64,000 bases of DNA from positions 1 through 64,000 of the forward strand of contig CAKZXZ010000177.1 in the NCBI GenBank assembly GCA_937883775.1, in the 5' to 3' direction. This stretch comes from an uncultured Paracoccaceae bacterium (GTDB lineage: Bacteria; Pseudomonadota; Alphaproteobacteria; Rhodobacterales; Rhodobacteraceae). Positions 18,940 to 27,974 of this stretch are shown here, piece by piece. The notes under the pieces are model-generated. The model did not search any database. It worked only from the letters and a program-made list of their open reading frames with translations, and was not told the origin of the DNA. The position numbers and the translations under genes were made by a program. The number at the start of each line of letters is the position of its first letter. Positions within the stretch are counted from its first letter, which is position 1.

Positions 18940-19407
18940 ATGCGTATGAAGCTTTCTTTGGCTGACACGGTTGCCTTGCTGCTTGGGCTTTTCGGATACT
19001 ATGCCGTCGCGACAATCATGGTCGTAAAATGCGAATGCGGCGGCTCAGACTATGCAATGGCTGCCGGGCTTTTCAGCGTAAGCAGCGTATTTCTTTTGCC
19101 CGCCATACACGGAAGACTGACAGCCTTGACACACCGCTGGACCGTGCGCGCGCCATTTTTGGCGCTGAGCATTGTTTGGGTTTTTCTGAGCTACAGCACT
19201 TTGGACCGGTTTAGCGGCATGGACCTCCCCCTGCCCGGCTGGTCTATCCTGTCCGAGCACAGCCTTGTTGTAGGGGGCGTTATCATGGGTCTGATTGTGT
19301 TCAACTATGTGATCCCCGGTGCAGCCTATAGCCACAACCACAGCACGTCCGTTGAGGGTGACATAGCTGCAGCTGAAGTTGTCACCCAGACTGACGCAAC
19401 CGTTTAA
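18940..19407 (+). CDS. Small four-helix membrane protein of unknown function
   Basis: A 155-residue protein with about four hydrophobic segments (residues about 10-29, 38-57, 70-87 and 107-125). A short loop contains KCECGGSDY with two Cys. The C-terminus is soluble and acidic (residues about 131-155). I do not recognise a family. The start is uncertain: ATG 18940 and ATG 18946 both fit, and the frame is open further up to 18790. GGATGGA lies close to the former. The gene is divergent from the zinc-finger gene. The 174-base gap that follows (19408-19581) shows no clear feature. Confidence 0.65.
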   Translation: MRMKLSLADTVALLLGLFGYYAVATIMVVKCECGGSDYAMAAGLFSVSSVFLLPAIHGRLTALTHRWTVRAPFLALSIVWVFLSYSTLDRFSGMDLPLPGWSILSEHSLVVGGVIMGLIVFNYVIPGAAYSHNHSTSVEGDIAAAEVVTQTDATV

Positions 19408-19581
19408 CGGCATCAGATCTAAATTTGGGACATGGCGCTGTCACCCGGAAACGAAATTGTTTCAAAACGGCCTGCTTCATGAGGGCGGCAGCGTTGTAAC
19501 CATAGGCTTTGTACCGACAGCCGTTTCAGGCTGAACAGCCAACAGCACGTGCTTTAAACGCCCCGTTGAAAGCGTATCTGG

Positions 19582-19992
19582 CTAGCGGATCACATGCACC
19601 GCACATTGGGCGTGACGCACGACACGTGCGGCTGTCGAACCCAGAAAGTAATCCTGCAGCCCGGGTCTGTGCGACGCAATCACGATGCAATCGGCATGCT
19701 TCTTCTCGGCCTGCTCAAGAATAGTGCGCCCTGAATGACCCGTCACCACGAGAACCTCAACATCTTCAGCGCGGCCCGCCGCGTCTTTGAGACTTTCCTC
19801 GATATCCAGATGTGCCTGCGCGATCTGTGCCTCCGACAAATACTCGGTCGCATATTTCGGGAGCGCTTCGACAACGTGCAACGCGGTAATTTTACCCCCT
19901 TCAGAGCGGATCGCGCGGGCGATCTCCAAGGCCTGATTTGTATCGCGATCATGATCGAAGGCGATGGGCACGAGGATGTTGGAATAAGGCAT
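19582..19992 (-). CDS. Universal stress protein (UspA family)
   Basis: A 136-residue single Usp domain. The N-terminal strand MPYSNILVPIAFDHDRDTNQ has the Asp and basic residues of the ATP-binding group. The C-terminal nucleotide loop is VIASHRPGLQDYFLGSTAAR (residues about 106-125), close to the G-x2-G-x9-G-S/T motif but starting SHRPG. LVVTGHSGRTILEQAEKKHAD is the usual preceding helix. It acts in the cytoplasm, probably binding ATP and aiding survival under growth arrest or low oxygen. I chose ATG 19992. An Fnr-like box lies 58 bases upstream (20050-20063), which fits the common anaerobic control of usp genes in this group. Confidence 0.92.
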   Translation of the reverse strand: MPYSNILVPIAFDHDRDTNQALEIARAIRSEGGKITALHVVEALPKYATEYLSEAQIAQAHLDIEESLKDAAGRAEDVEVLVVTGHSGRTILEQAEKKHADCIVIASHRPGLQDYFLGSTAARVVRHAQCAVHVIR

Positions 19993-20049
19993 TATGAAAG
20001 CTCCCGCATGTGTATGTGACCACATTGGCATGACAGCACAGGCCCGACT

Positions 20050-20063
20050 TTGATTTAAGTCAC
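20050..20063. promoter_or_regulatory. Fnr/Crp-family box upstream of usp
   Basis: TTGAT-TTAA-GTCAC, 9 of 10 positions of the TTGAT-N4-(A/G)TCAA consensus of FnrL/Dnr-type regulators. It is 58 bases upstream of the usp start. If the site is at -41.5 the start point would be near 20015, leaving a short leader. A role for the divergent gene at 20126 is also possible. Confidence 0.5.
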
Positions 20064-20125
20064 GCTACCAGACAAGTTAACCAGTCTTAACCACACGTTT
20101 ACCATTTTCCCGGACATCTGGTCAG

Positions 20126-20821
20126 ATGCGTCTGTTGGTTTTGCTTCTAATGTTGATCTCCCCATCGCTCAGCTTTGCAGGGGCCTGGCCGCGTGAAAAA
20201 GGAGGCGTTTTTCTATCGTTTTCCACAACGACGCGTCCCAGTCCGCAAACCCACGCGACCCAGATCCCTGAACTCGCACATAGCGCAGAAAACAGCCTTT
20301 ACGCCGAGTATGGTCTGAGCAAGCGTGTCACGCTAGGGTTTGATGGCATGATGACCGACAAGGTCTCTTATGGTCAGGCGCTGATCTTTGCACGTGTGGC
20401 CTTGGGTCGGCTCGAAGCGCAGAACCGCTTCGCCGCCAGTTTTGCCGTCGGCACCTTTATCGACACGGTGATCGACGTCGACCATCTGGAAGCCGAACAA
20501 ACCACACTGACCCGTCTAGGCTTGCACTACGGACGCGGGCTGAACACTGGCTGGGTAGGGGCAGATATCTTTGCCACGCAAGAGAAGTCAGGAACCAGCC
20601 TCAAGTTAGACGCGACTTGGGGGCTGAAGCCGTGGGAGCGCTGGATGTTCATCGCTCAACTGCAAGCCGGCCAACCAGCCGAGGGCGACAGCTATACCAA
20701 CTTTGCGCCGTCAGTCGTCTGGAAAATGAACAAACGTATGCGCATTGAGGTCGGCCTTGTTCAACCGCTCGGCGGCGATGGCGAGGCTGCGTTGAAACTC
20801 GGCAGTTGGACGGAGTTTTGA
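20126..20821 (+). CDS. Exported beta-barrel-like protein of unknown function
   Basis: A 231-residue protein with a signal peptide (MRLLVLLLMLISPSLSFAGA, cleavage probably after residue 18 or 19). The mature part alternates hydrophobic and polar residues with Gly/Tyr/aromatic turns (YAEYGLSKRVTLGFDGMMTD, LGLHYGRGLNTGWVGADIFA) and ends in LGSWTEF with a terminal Phe. This is the pattern of an outer-membrane barrel with a C-terminal assembly signal. I do not recognise a family. The gene stands alone, and the next 127 bases (20822-20948) show no feature. Confidence in the protein is good; the barrel assignment is inference. Confidence 0.75.
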   Translation: MRLLVLLLMLISPSLSFAGAWPREKGGVFLSFSTTTRPSPQTHATQIPELAHSAENSLYAEYGLSKRVTLGFDGMMTDKVSYGQALIFARVALGRLEAQNRFAASFAVGTFIDTVIDVDHLEAEQTTLTRLGLHYGRGLNTGWVGADIFATQEKSGTSLKLDATWGLKPWERWMFIAQLQAGQPAEGDSYTNFAPSVVWKMNKRMRIEVGLVQPLGGDGEAALKLGSWTEF

Positions 20822-20948
20822 CAACCCACAAGCAGCCCCATTTGCATGATAACGACACCTGCTGACAGGATCAGTCTGGACGACGCACAGAAGACCTTGC
20901 ATCGCGTTTACCGTCCGCTACCGTCTATGGCAGCAACAAGGACAGCCG

Positions 20949-21434
20949 ATGCCTGAAATCAATCCGATCCGAGAGACGACCGATGAAGCCCGCGCTTTGG
21001 CCAAAAGCCTGGTCACAAACGCCCGCTTTGGTGCCATCGGTGTGGTCGATCCCGAAACCAACATGCCGATGGTCAGCCGGATCGCGGTCGGTCAGGCGCC
21101 GGATGGTACACCGTTGACGCTTATCAGCGATCTGTCTTTACATACCAAGGCCTTGAAAGTGGATCCAAGATGCTCGCTCTTGGTCGGCGAGCCCGAGCAA
21201 AAGGGTGATCCGCTTACCCATCCCCGGCTGACCCTACAATGTCAGGCACGTTTTATCGCGCACAAAGACCCCGCATATCAGGACATGCGTGACCATTACC
21301 TGACCACGCATCCCAAGGCGAAGCTTTACATCGACTTCGCCGACTTTTCCTTCGCGCTTTTTGACGTCGAAGACGCGCATCTGAACGGGGGCTTCGGCAA
21401 AGCCTTTTACCTGACCCCCGCAGATTTATCCTAG
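20949..21434 (+). CDS. Pyridoxamine 5'-phosphate oxidase-like / HugZ family protein
   Basis: A 161-residue split-barrel flavin-binding protein of the HugZ-like group. Recognisable are TNARFGAIGVVDPETNMPMVSR (residues about 23-44), LTLISDLSLHTKALKVDPRCSLLVGEP with the SxLxxHTxNL-like block, and PRLTLQCQARFI. The C-terminus FSFALFDVEDAHLNGGFGKAF matches the HugZ haem-binding tail VxxAxLNGGFGxA. Related proteins degrade haem for iron, but many act as general flavin enzymes. Its TAG shares CTAG with the stop of the convergent beta-helix gene. Confidence 0.88.
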   Translation: MPEINPIRETTDEARALAKSLVTNARFGAIGVVDPETNMPMVSRIAVGQAPDGTPLTLISDLSLHTKALKVDPRCSLLVGEPEQKGDPLTHPRLTLQCQARFIAHKDPAYQDMRDHYLTTHPKAKLYIDFADFSFALFDVEDAHLNGGFGKAFYLTPADLS

Positions 21435-23722
21435 ACCGGCGTATCGCACCTTACTGTCACATGGACCTCCCCACGGCAGGCGTTTTCCCAAGTCAGCTTG
21501 ATCTGGTCCTTATTCACACCTTGCTGCAAGCGCGCATAAGGAAAAGACCACTCCGTCCCGCTTGCGCCGCTCTCGACACGCCCATCAGGCACGACGCCCT
21601 GAATACTCTTCGCACGACCGCCAAATGGCAAATACGGCGCACAATCAATGACCCAAGTGGCCGCGTCGGAACCTTCTGCGTGCCGAATTGTGACCGGGTT
21701 ATAGACAGCATTCGTCACCCCATTGAACGTGTTGCCCGAAAAGGTGATGTTTCGGAAACGCGTCTTATCAAGATCGGCAAAGGTCGTATCAACGCCTTCC
21801 GCACGCTGAACACTGCCCCCAACGGACCCGAAAGTGTTACCGGTCACACTCAAACCATGCAGGAAATGCCCCGTACCATAAGGTTTAACCACCAGCCATT
21901 TAAACCAATTCGCAGTATTGCTTGCGAGGAAGATGTTAGCCGTCAAAGTCAGGGCGCTAAAGCCAAAACCCGACGTGTAATCAGGCGTCGCGTCATGTTC
22001 GTTCGTCCATTCGATGAAACAGTTATCAACATAGTTGCCGGTAATCGTTGTCCGGGCGTGTGGGTTGGTCAGCACAATGCCCGCACGTCGGATACCGTCG
22101 GTCGACGTGCCACCCTGAAAAAAGTGGTTTCCCGAAATCATGTGATTGAAACCGTTCAGCACTGCAAAGTGACCGAATAGAACCACACGGTTGTTGCGCA
22201 ACTTGTTGTCATTGGAGTTTGAATTCAGAGCAATGGTCGTGCGATCCTCAACCAGCGACCCCTGCTCGTTCGACAGGAACTGGCAATGGTCAATCAGCAT
22301 GCCCTGATCGCCACCACCCGTTGAGGTAATCCCACGATCTTTCGGGCGGTTAATCGTGCATTCATTCAATCGGAAAATTGATCCTTCCTTGGGCAGCATG
22401 ATCGCAGAGCAGCGCCCACTGCATTGAAATTCAACGCTTTCAAACCCAAATCGGCTGAGCGAAGAAAATCCGCTCATATCGAACAGATATTTGAACCGCT
22501 TAAAGGTGAAAGTCTGCACGCCCTGCGCATCATAAAGCGGGTTGGAGAGGGTAATCGTCTGTGCCCCGACATCGACCGCACGGACGTAAACCTCACGACC
22601 AACACCAGTTCCTTCCACCAAAGACCCATGCGGAATGTTCGCGACATTCACAACATTGGTAAGCTTGGTCGGATTGCTCGCCGAATAACTGGCTTGCGAA
22701 GTTACAACATCCGTGTCCCAAGCAGTGGTATCCGCGGCCTCAAGCTGGCCATTACGCACATCACGACGGATCGCATAGCTTGTCTTGTTGTCAACGACAT
22801 CCTGCAGATCGATTGGGCCGTCCACAGCGATACGGCGACCGTTCAAGTCAAAGCTCTCATGACCCGCAGAGTTAAGAAGCGCTTGCAGGCCCTTCTTAAA
22901 GCCCAGCAAATCGTCCCCAAAAGCGTCGCCATAGGTCGACAGATCAAAGTCTTGCCGCAACTGAAAACGGATGTTCTTGGGCATCGTCACAGTACCCTCG
23001 AACTTGATCTGGCTCTCGATCGTAACGTGATTGCCGATATAGTAAATGCCTGCAGGCACCAACACCCGGCGACCGTTTGAATCTGCATCTGCTGCCTCAA
23101 ACGCAGCGCTGTCATCGGTCGTGCCATCTCCCTTTGCGCCATAGTCGCGCACATCGACCACATCGATCATGTCGCGCAGAAAGGCACCTGTGATGTCTTC
23201 GATCTTGAGATCATCAATTCGAACGACACCGCCATTGGGCCCCGTCAGATCAATGCCGAAATGGCCGTAAATCGGCTCGGCACCCCAAATCAGATCCACG
23301 CCGTTGCGATCCCCCGTGCCCACAATCGCCGAGATCTCGTAAATCTCGCCATAATTCGTCATTGCGACATTTGCGGCAGATGCGGGCACGCTGGCCACAT
23401 GGCTGCCTCCGGCAGCGCCTGCCCAGCCGGCAATTCGAACCGATGGCAGATTACCACTGACACACTTGACCCGTGCGGTAATGCGCAGATAACAGCCCGG
23501 CAGAATAGGCGTTTCACCCATGTAACGCAGTTTGGTTGTTGTGGTGGTTTTCTGAAGCTCCAGACAGCCGCTGAAATCTTGATCTGCGGGGACAAAAGCT
23601 GCATTTGCAGCGCTGGCATAGGTGTTGGACCCGGGCGTTCCATCGCCGCTCGACCAGACATTCAGACCGTTTTCAAAAGCGGGCGGCGTCAGCACCAGCC
23701 CATCGGTAATCGCTTTGTTCAT
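21431..23722 (-). CDS. Glycosyl hydrolase family 28-related / right-handed beta-helix protein
   Basis: A 763-residue protein with no signal peptide. Residues 1-180 form a carbohydrate-binding-like beta-sandwich (MNKAITDGLVLTPPAFENG, LRYMGETPILPGCYLRITAR). VDVRDYGAKGDGTTDDSAAF (residues about 191-210) is the pectate-lyase-superfamily entry motif. A long right-handed parallel beta-helix follows, with repeating N-rich turns (HCQFLSNEQGS, NNRVVLFGHF, ISGNHFFQGG, TGNYVDNCF). A C-terminal beta domain closes the protein. Similar proteins recur in Rhodobacterales, and the fold also occurs in phage and GTA spikes and surface-polysaccharide enzymes. Substrate and location are not known. No phage genes are nearby. 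It shares CTAG with the HugZ-like gene. Confidence 0.82.
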   Translation of the reverse strand: MNKAITDGLVLTPPAFENGLNVWSSGDGTPGSNTYASAANAAFVPADQDFSGCLELQKTTTTTKLRYMGETPILPGCYLRITARVKCVSGNLPSVRIAGWAGAAGGSHVASVPASAANVAMTNYGEIYEISAIVGTGDRNGVDLIWGAEPIYGHFGIDLTGPNGGVVRIDDLKIEDITGAFLRDMIDVVDVRDYGAKGDGTTDDSAAFEAADADSNGRRVLVPAGIYYIGNHVTIESQIKFEGTVTMPKNIRFQLRQDFDLSTYGDAFGDDLLGFKKGLQALLNSAGHESFDLNGRRIAVDGPIDLQDVVDNKTSYAIRRDVRNGQLEAADTTAWDTDVVTSQASYSASNPTKLTNVVNVANIPHGSLVEGTGVGREVYVRAVDVGAQTITLSNPLYDAQGVQTFTFKRFKYLFDMSGFSSLSRFGFESVEFQCSGRCSAIMLPKEGSIFRLNECTINRPKDRGITSTGGGDQGMLIDHCQFLSNEQGSLVEDRTTIALNSNSNDNKLRNNRVVLFGHFAVLNGFNHMISGNHFFQGGTSTDGIRRAGIVLTNPHARTTITGNYVDNCFIEWTNEHDATPDYTSGFGFSALTLTANIFLASNTANWFKWLVVKPYGTGHFLHGLSVTGNTFGSVGGSVQRAEGVDTTFADLDKTRFRNITFSGNTFNGVTNAVYNPVTIRHAEGSDAATWVIDCAPYLPFGGRAKSIQGVVPDGRVESGASGTEWSFPYARLQQGVNKDQIKLTWENACRGEVHVTVRCDTPV

Positions 23723-23837
23723 GAAGACCCCTTTTCACCGCATCGGGTGGTTGCTCGATCCCGCGCATCCAAACGATCCGCAGTCGGGCAACAGGGGTAT
23801 CAAATAGGCGTTAAACGGTGCCTACAGCACCGCACGC

Positions 23838-24248
23838 TCAAGCACCCAGATCAGGCTGGGGCAAAAGCTGAACCCCATTAATCTGCCACGCGCCATTCAC
23901 CTGAATCATCTGATATTCAAGCATATGAAGACCACCATTCTGATCGGTAATCATCACCTTCTGAAAAAGACGACCACCTTTCTCGTCAAGCTCAAGATAC
24001 CGTACAGAGTTTGGACGCCAGACCATGGGATATCCGCGTTGGACCATCACACCGAAATTCTCTGGCGTACGGAACATGCCTTGGATCATCGGGCTCGCAT
24101 ATGAAAATGCAGCACCAAAGTCGTCGGCTTTGAAAGCCTCAATCTGATCCTGAATGGTGTTCTGGATCGCGGTGTCGCGCGCATCTTGCGCATGGCCCCA
24201 ACCGGCCAGCCCAAAGGCAAAAATTGCGGAAAAAAAAAGTCGATTCAT
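23838..24248 (-). CDS. DUF4864 family exported protein
   Basis: A 136-residue protein with a cleavable signal peptide (MNRLFFSAIFAFGLAGWGHA). The mature domain has the NTF2-like look of DUF4864: TIQDQIEAFKADDFGAAFSY (residues about 31-50), IQGMFRTPENFGVMVQRGYP, LFQKVMITDQNGGLHMLEY and the ending WQINGVQLLP. The function is unknown and the location is periplasmic. It sits downstream of lysK on the same strand with a 47-base gap and could be cotranscribed. The stretch 23723-23837 between it and the beta-helix gene shows nothing notable. Confidence 0.85.
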   Translation of the reverse strand: MNRLFFSAIFAFGLAGWGHAQDARDTAIQNTIQDQIEAFKADDFGAAFSYASPMIQGMFRTPENFGVMVQRGYPMVWRPNSVRYLELDEKGGRLFQKVMITDQNGGLHMLEYQMIQVNGAWQINGVQLLPQPDLGA

Positions 24249-24295
24249 GCGCCCTCTCCCTGCTTATGGTAAAAGGACGGTAGGTGGGGGCGCCG

Positions 24296-25870
24296 TCAGG
24301 TCAACTCGCCCGCCAACCCCTTTTCGATCAGTGCGATGGTTTCTTCGATACCGTAAAGCGCAATGAAACCCCCGAAACGCGGCCCTTGGGAAGCACCCAG
24401 AAGCACTTCATAAAGCGCCTTGAACCAATCGCGAAGCGGATCAAACCGCTCTCGACCACATGCAAAAACAAGCCCTTGCAACTCTTCTGCATCGACCGGG
24501 CCCTCCCAGTCGCGCAGACCCTGCGCTAACTCTTCCAACGCCTCGCGTTCCAGATCCGTCGGCGCGCGATAGGTCTTTTCGGGTTTCACAAAATCATTGT
24601 AATAACGCACGGCAAAACCTGCCGCCGCATCAAGATCCGGATGCGTTTCAGCTCGCGCATCGGGCGCATAGCGCTGAATAAAGCCCCATAACTGCTCCTT
24701 TTCTTCAGCGGCGGAAACAGAGGCCAAATTCAGCAACATCGAAAACGGCACAACCATGTTAGACGCTGGCACATTGTGCCCATGAATATGAAACACCGGA
24801 TTGCCCAGCTGTTGCTTTAACTCCTGACCCGGATATCCACGCAATTGCTGGTGATACTCGTCCACCGCCTTGGGGATCACATCGAAATACAGCCGCTTGG
24901 CCGTCTTTGGCTTCTGATACATGAAATACTGCAAGCTTTCGGGCGCTGCATAAGTCAGCCACTCTTCCATCGATAGGCCATTGCCCTTCGACTTCGAAAT
25001 TTTCTGCCCTTGCTCATCGTTAAAGAGCTCATAAGACAGACTTTCCGGTGCAGGCTTGCCCAACGCGCGACAAATCTTGCTCGATTGCGTGACGCTATCA
25101 ATCAGATCCTTGCCGGACATCTCGTAATCCACACCCAGCGCGGCCCAACGCATCGCCCAATCAGGCTTCCACTGCATCTTCACATTGCCGCCCGTCACAG
25201 GGATCTCAACGTGCTCGCCATCGGGTTCCGCGTAAACAATCGTCCCCTTGGCGACATTGCGCTCCAGCGTCGGAACCTGCAGCACATGGCCAGTCTTTGG
25301 GCTGATCGGCAAAAAGCAAGAATAAGTCGCACGCCGCTCTTCTCCCAAAGTCGGCAGCATGATTTCCTGAATTTTATCAAAGCGCTCCAAAGCAACCAGC
25401 AGCATCTCATCAAACCGGCCCGATGTATAATACTCGGTCGAAGAGGCGAATTCGTACTCAAACCCAAAACTGTCCAAAAACTCATTCAGACGCGCGTTGT
25501 TATGTTGGGCAAACCCCTCATAAAGGCCAAACGGGTCGCGCACCTTTGTAAGTGGAAGATTAAGATCTTCCTTCAATTCTTGCTGCATCGGCACGTTGCC
25601 CGGCACTTTGCGAAAGCCGTCCAAGTCGTCGGAAAAGCAGATTAGTTTGGTTGGGATGTCCGACAAAATCTCGAACGCGCGCCGCACCATTGTCGTGCGC
25701 GCAACCTCGCCAAAGGTCCCGATATGCGGCAATCCAGACGGCCCATAGCCTGTCTGAAACAACACATAGCCCTTCTCAGGGTCTTTCTTCGCATAGCGTT
25801 TAAGAACCCGGCGCGCCTCTTCAAAGGGCCACGCCTTTGATTGCATTGCTTCTTCGCGCAAATTCGACAT
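24296..25870 (-). CDS. lysK: Lysyl-tRNA synthetase, class I
   Basis: A 524-residue class I lysyl-tRNA synthetase (archaeal type), unlike the class II LysS of most bacteria. It is the normal form in Rhodobacteraceae and several other alphaproteobacteria. HIGH-type motif: GPSGLPHIGTFGEVART (residues about 44-60). KMSKS-type motif: QKISKSKGNGLSMEEWL (about 293-309). The Rossmann catalytic core and a C-terminal alpha-helical anticodon-binding domain account for the length. The start is ATG 25870, with no other credible Met near the conserved beginning. The divergent neighbour is the TerB-like gene. Confidence 0.95.
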   Translation of the reverse strand: MSNLREEAMQSKAWPFEEARRVLKRYAKKDPEKGYVLFQTGYGPSGLPHIGTFGEVARTTMVRRAFEILSDIPTKLICFSDDLDGFRKVPGNVPMQQELKEDLNLPLTKVRDPFGLYEGFAQHNNARLNEFLDSFGFEYEFASSTEYYTSGRFDEMLLVALERFDKIQEIMLPTLGEERRATYSCFLPISPKTGHVLQVPTLERNVAKGTIVYAEPDGEHVEIPVTGGNVKMQWKPDWAMRWAALGVDYEMSGKDLIDSVTQSSKICRALGKPAPESLSYELFNDEQGQKISKSKGNGLSMEEWLTYAAPESLQYFMYQKPKTAKRLYFDVIPKAVDEYHQQLRGYPGQELKQQLGNPVFHIHGHNVPASNMVVPFSMLLNLASVSAAEEKEQLWGFIQRYAPDARAETHPDLDAAAGFAVRYYNDFVKPEKTYRAPTDLEREALEELAQGLRDWEGPVDAEELQGLVFACGRERFDPLRDWFKALYEVLLGASQGPRFGGFIALYGIEETIALIEKGLAGELT

Positions 25871-25982
25871 CTCGGATCACTTTCGCTGACACGCGGCCCC
25901 AGCCGCCGTTTCTCGGCACACTCCCTATTGCTGGCCTGCGCAGAGGTCAATAAAGTCCGATCAACCGCAACAGGAGTTTCCC

Positions 25983-26405
25983 TTGCCCGATCTTCCACAC
26001 CCTTTGACCGCACAAGACAGTCTTGCCGCTGTGATGATTGCAATCTCAGCGTCTGACGAGAATATCCGCACATCCGAGCTGGTCAAAATCACAAACTCAA
26101 TCAATAACTTGCCCGTTTTTGCCGGGTATGACGCTGACCGTCTTCAAACCATCGGGCAAACAGTTTTTGATCTTTTTGAGCAAGAAGACGGCCTTGATGC
26201 GCTCTTTGGATTGATCCGCGATGTGCTACCACCGCATCTGAACGAAACGGCTTATGCGCTGGCCTGCGATGTGGCTGCAGCTGACGGCAAACTGGCAGAG
26301 ACGGAACTACGTTTGCTTGAAGAAATCCGATATGAACTGAACATTGACCGTTTGCATGCTGCCGCGATCGAACGCGGCTCACGTGCACGGCACATGACGC
26401 TTTAA
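25983..26405 (+). CDS. TerB-like tellurite resistance family protein
   Basis: A 140-residue all-helical protein of the TerB fold, two repeated four-helix bundles with acidic loops (ISASDENIRTSELVKITNS and DVAAADGKLAETELRLLEEI, residues about 91-110) that resemble metal-binding loops. Stand-alone TerB proteins are widespread, and tellurite resistance is not implied without the rest of a ter cluster. The start is a TTG at 25983, with AGGAG 6 bases upstream deciding it. The TAA shares TTAA with the stop of the convergent dacB. Confidence 0.85.
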   Translation: MPDLPHPLTAQDSLAAVMIAISASDENIRTSELVKITNSINNLPVFAGYDADRLQTIGQTVFDLFEQEDGLDALFGLIRDVLPPHLNETAYALACDVAAADGKLAETELRLLEEIRYELNIDRLHAAAIERGSRARHMTL

Positions 26406-27889
26406 GCGCCGTAAAGCTGTCCCCAACGCCGCAACAAGGACTGTTGCAGGCGTTTGGCCCGTCCATTGTATGTGCGCGCTCCACGCGGGCGGTCGCCATT
26501 TGCGTTCGCCGTCTTCTTGCGCAATGGCACATCCGCGCAGAAAATGGCAAAAGCCAATTCTGTCCCATCAGGTGCCCGCTGATAGCCCGCCAACGACGAA
26601 ACGAAATTCAACGTTCCGGTTTTGGCGCGTACCTTATTTGGATCGCTTTTGACGACCTCGTAGCTGGCGTTGCGCATTGGAATATCCTTCAGCAAGCCCG
26701 CCAAGCGTCCCTGAGGTCCAAGCGCGACCAACGCTTTAACCATATCCCCGGCAGTGATCCGTGATGCATCCCCCAAACCGGAATGGTCGACCAGTTCAGC
26801 GCGCGCACCAAAGCGTTGTTGCGCCCATCGGTTCATCTCCGATGCAGATGCACGAAGCCCCGACACTTGCCCCCTCCGCTTGATCGTCGCCGTGAGGCCC
26901 ACAACCTCAGCTGTGATATTTGTCGAATACTTCAGCATATCGCGCACAATGATCCGCAATGGCGGGCTGTCGCGCTGCACAAGCACTGTCCCAGACGGGG
27001 CTCGTGTTCCAGCCTGCGCAGCGGGCAGCACAATCCCGTGGCTGCGCGCCAGCGTCCGAAAAACATCCCCGACATAAAGCTCTGGCTTTCGAACCGGCAG
27101 CCATCGCGAACCGCCATTGCCCAACGCACGGCTTGCAACCCGCCAGCGATCCACACCACCTCCATCGCGATAGTCAAAGATCGGGCTAGACCTGTCCGCC
27201 ACACTGATTTGCGCCATCGCAACCTGCGGCCGATATCGTTTGGCCCGCGCATCCATCGTTAGGTTCCAGTCACCGCTCGCACGTTTCCACTGAAAATGGA
27301 CACGGTTAAAGTTCAGGACAGCCCCACTGATCGTCGGGTTATAGCCGAAATGGTCTTGCTGGTTCTTGTCGATCTCATCGACCCGAGGCAGCGCTCCACC
27401 GTAAACGAGGAATTTGCCACGCACCTCGCGAAGACCGCGTTCTTTCAATTGGGCTGCCATATCACCAAGATGATCGGTGCTAAGCACCGGATCGCCTCCG
27501 CAAGCGAGGATCAGATCACCACTTAAAACGCCGCCTGACATTGTGCCACGCGCGAAAATGCGCGTTTTGAAGGTGTACTCAGCTCCGAGCGTTTCAAGCG
27601 CATAAGCTCCGGTCATCGCCTTTGCGACACTGGCGGGGGGCAGACTGGCCGACGCGCCGACACTTTCCAACACCAGCCCGGTTTTGGCATCGGCCACAAC
27701 AAAACCCACGGCCCCGGACAAGCCAGCTTCTGCGATGATCCGCTCGGTGCCTTTCGGTCTACGAACAACTTGCGTGCCGCCTCTGACCTGTGGCCGGTCA
27801 GAACGGGCCGGCGCCTCTGCCACCGCTGGCACTGCCGCACTCGACAATAAGGCGGCGACAAAACCGCGACGTGAAAAAAGCATCCCCAT
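26402..27889 (-). CDS. dacB: D-alanyl-D-alanine carboxypeptidase/endopeptidase (PBP4, S13)
   Basis: A 495-residue class C low-molecular-mass penicillin-binding protein. It trims pentapeptide side chains and cuts DD-crosslinks in the periplasm. The three catalytic motifs are present: SVAK in PPASVAKAMTG (residues about 85-95), STN in KYSTNITAEVV about residue 322, and KTG in RAKTGTLNFVSSLAGYQ about residue 424. The N-terminus carries FSRRGFVAALLSSAAVPA, a twin-arginine-type signal, unusual for PBP4 and to be tested. The start could be ATG 27889 or 27883. It is convergent with the TerB-like gene and shares its stop palindrome TTAA. Confidence 0.95.
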   Translation of the reverse strand: MGMLFSRRGFVAALLSSAAVPAVAEAPARSDRPQVRGGTQVVRRPKGTERIIAEAGLSGAVGFVVADAKTGLVLESVGASASLPPASVAKAMTGAYALETLGAEYTFKTRIFARGTMSGGVLSGDLILACGGDPVLSTDHLGDMAAQLKERGLREVRGKFLVYGGALPRVDEIDKNQQDHFGYNPTISGAVLNFNRVHFQWKRASGDWNLTMDARAKRYRPQVAMAQISVADRSSPIFDYRDGGGVDRWRVASRALGNGGSRWLPVRKPELYVGDVFRTLARSHGIVLPAAQAGTRAPSGTVLVQRDSPPLRIIVRDMLKYSTNITAEVVGLTATIKRRGQVSGLRASASEMNRWAQQRFGARAELVDHSGLGDASRITAGDMVKALVALGPQGRLAGLLKDIPMRNASYEVVKSDPNKVRAKTGTLNFVSSLAGYQRAPDGTELAFAIFCADVPLRKKTANANGDRPRGARTYNGRAKRLQQSLLRRWGQLYGA

Positions 27890-27974
27890 TCGGATAGTTA
27901 AGCCCAGCAGCGCACCTCGCTCAACCGTCCATTTGCGCTTTCACACCGCAAATCCGCGTGATAGCGCCCCAATC

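Noticed and set aside
19408..19581. Possible small gene or RNA in the 174-base gap before usp
   Set aside because: No frame with a ribosome site, no stable hairpin with T-run and no tRNA-like fold was found.
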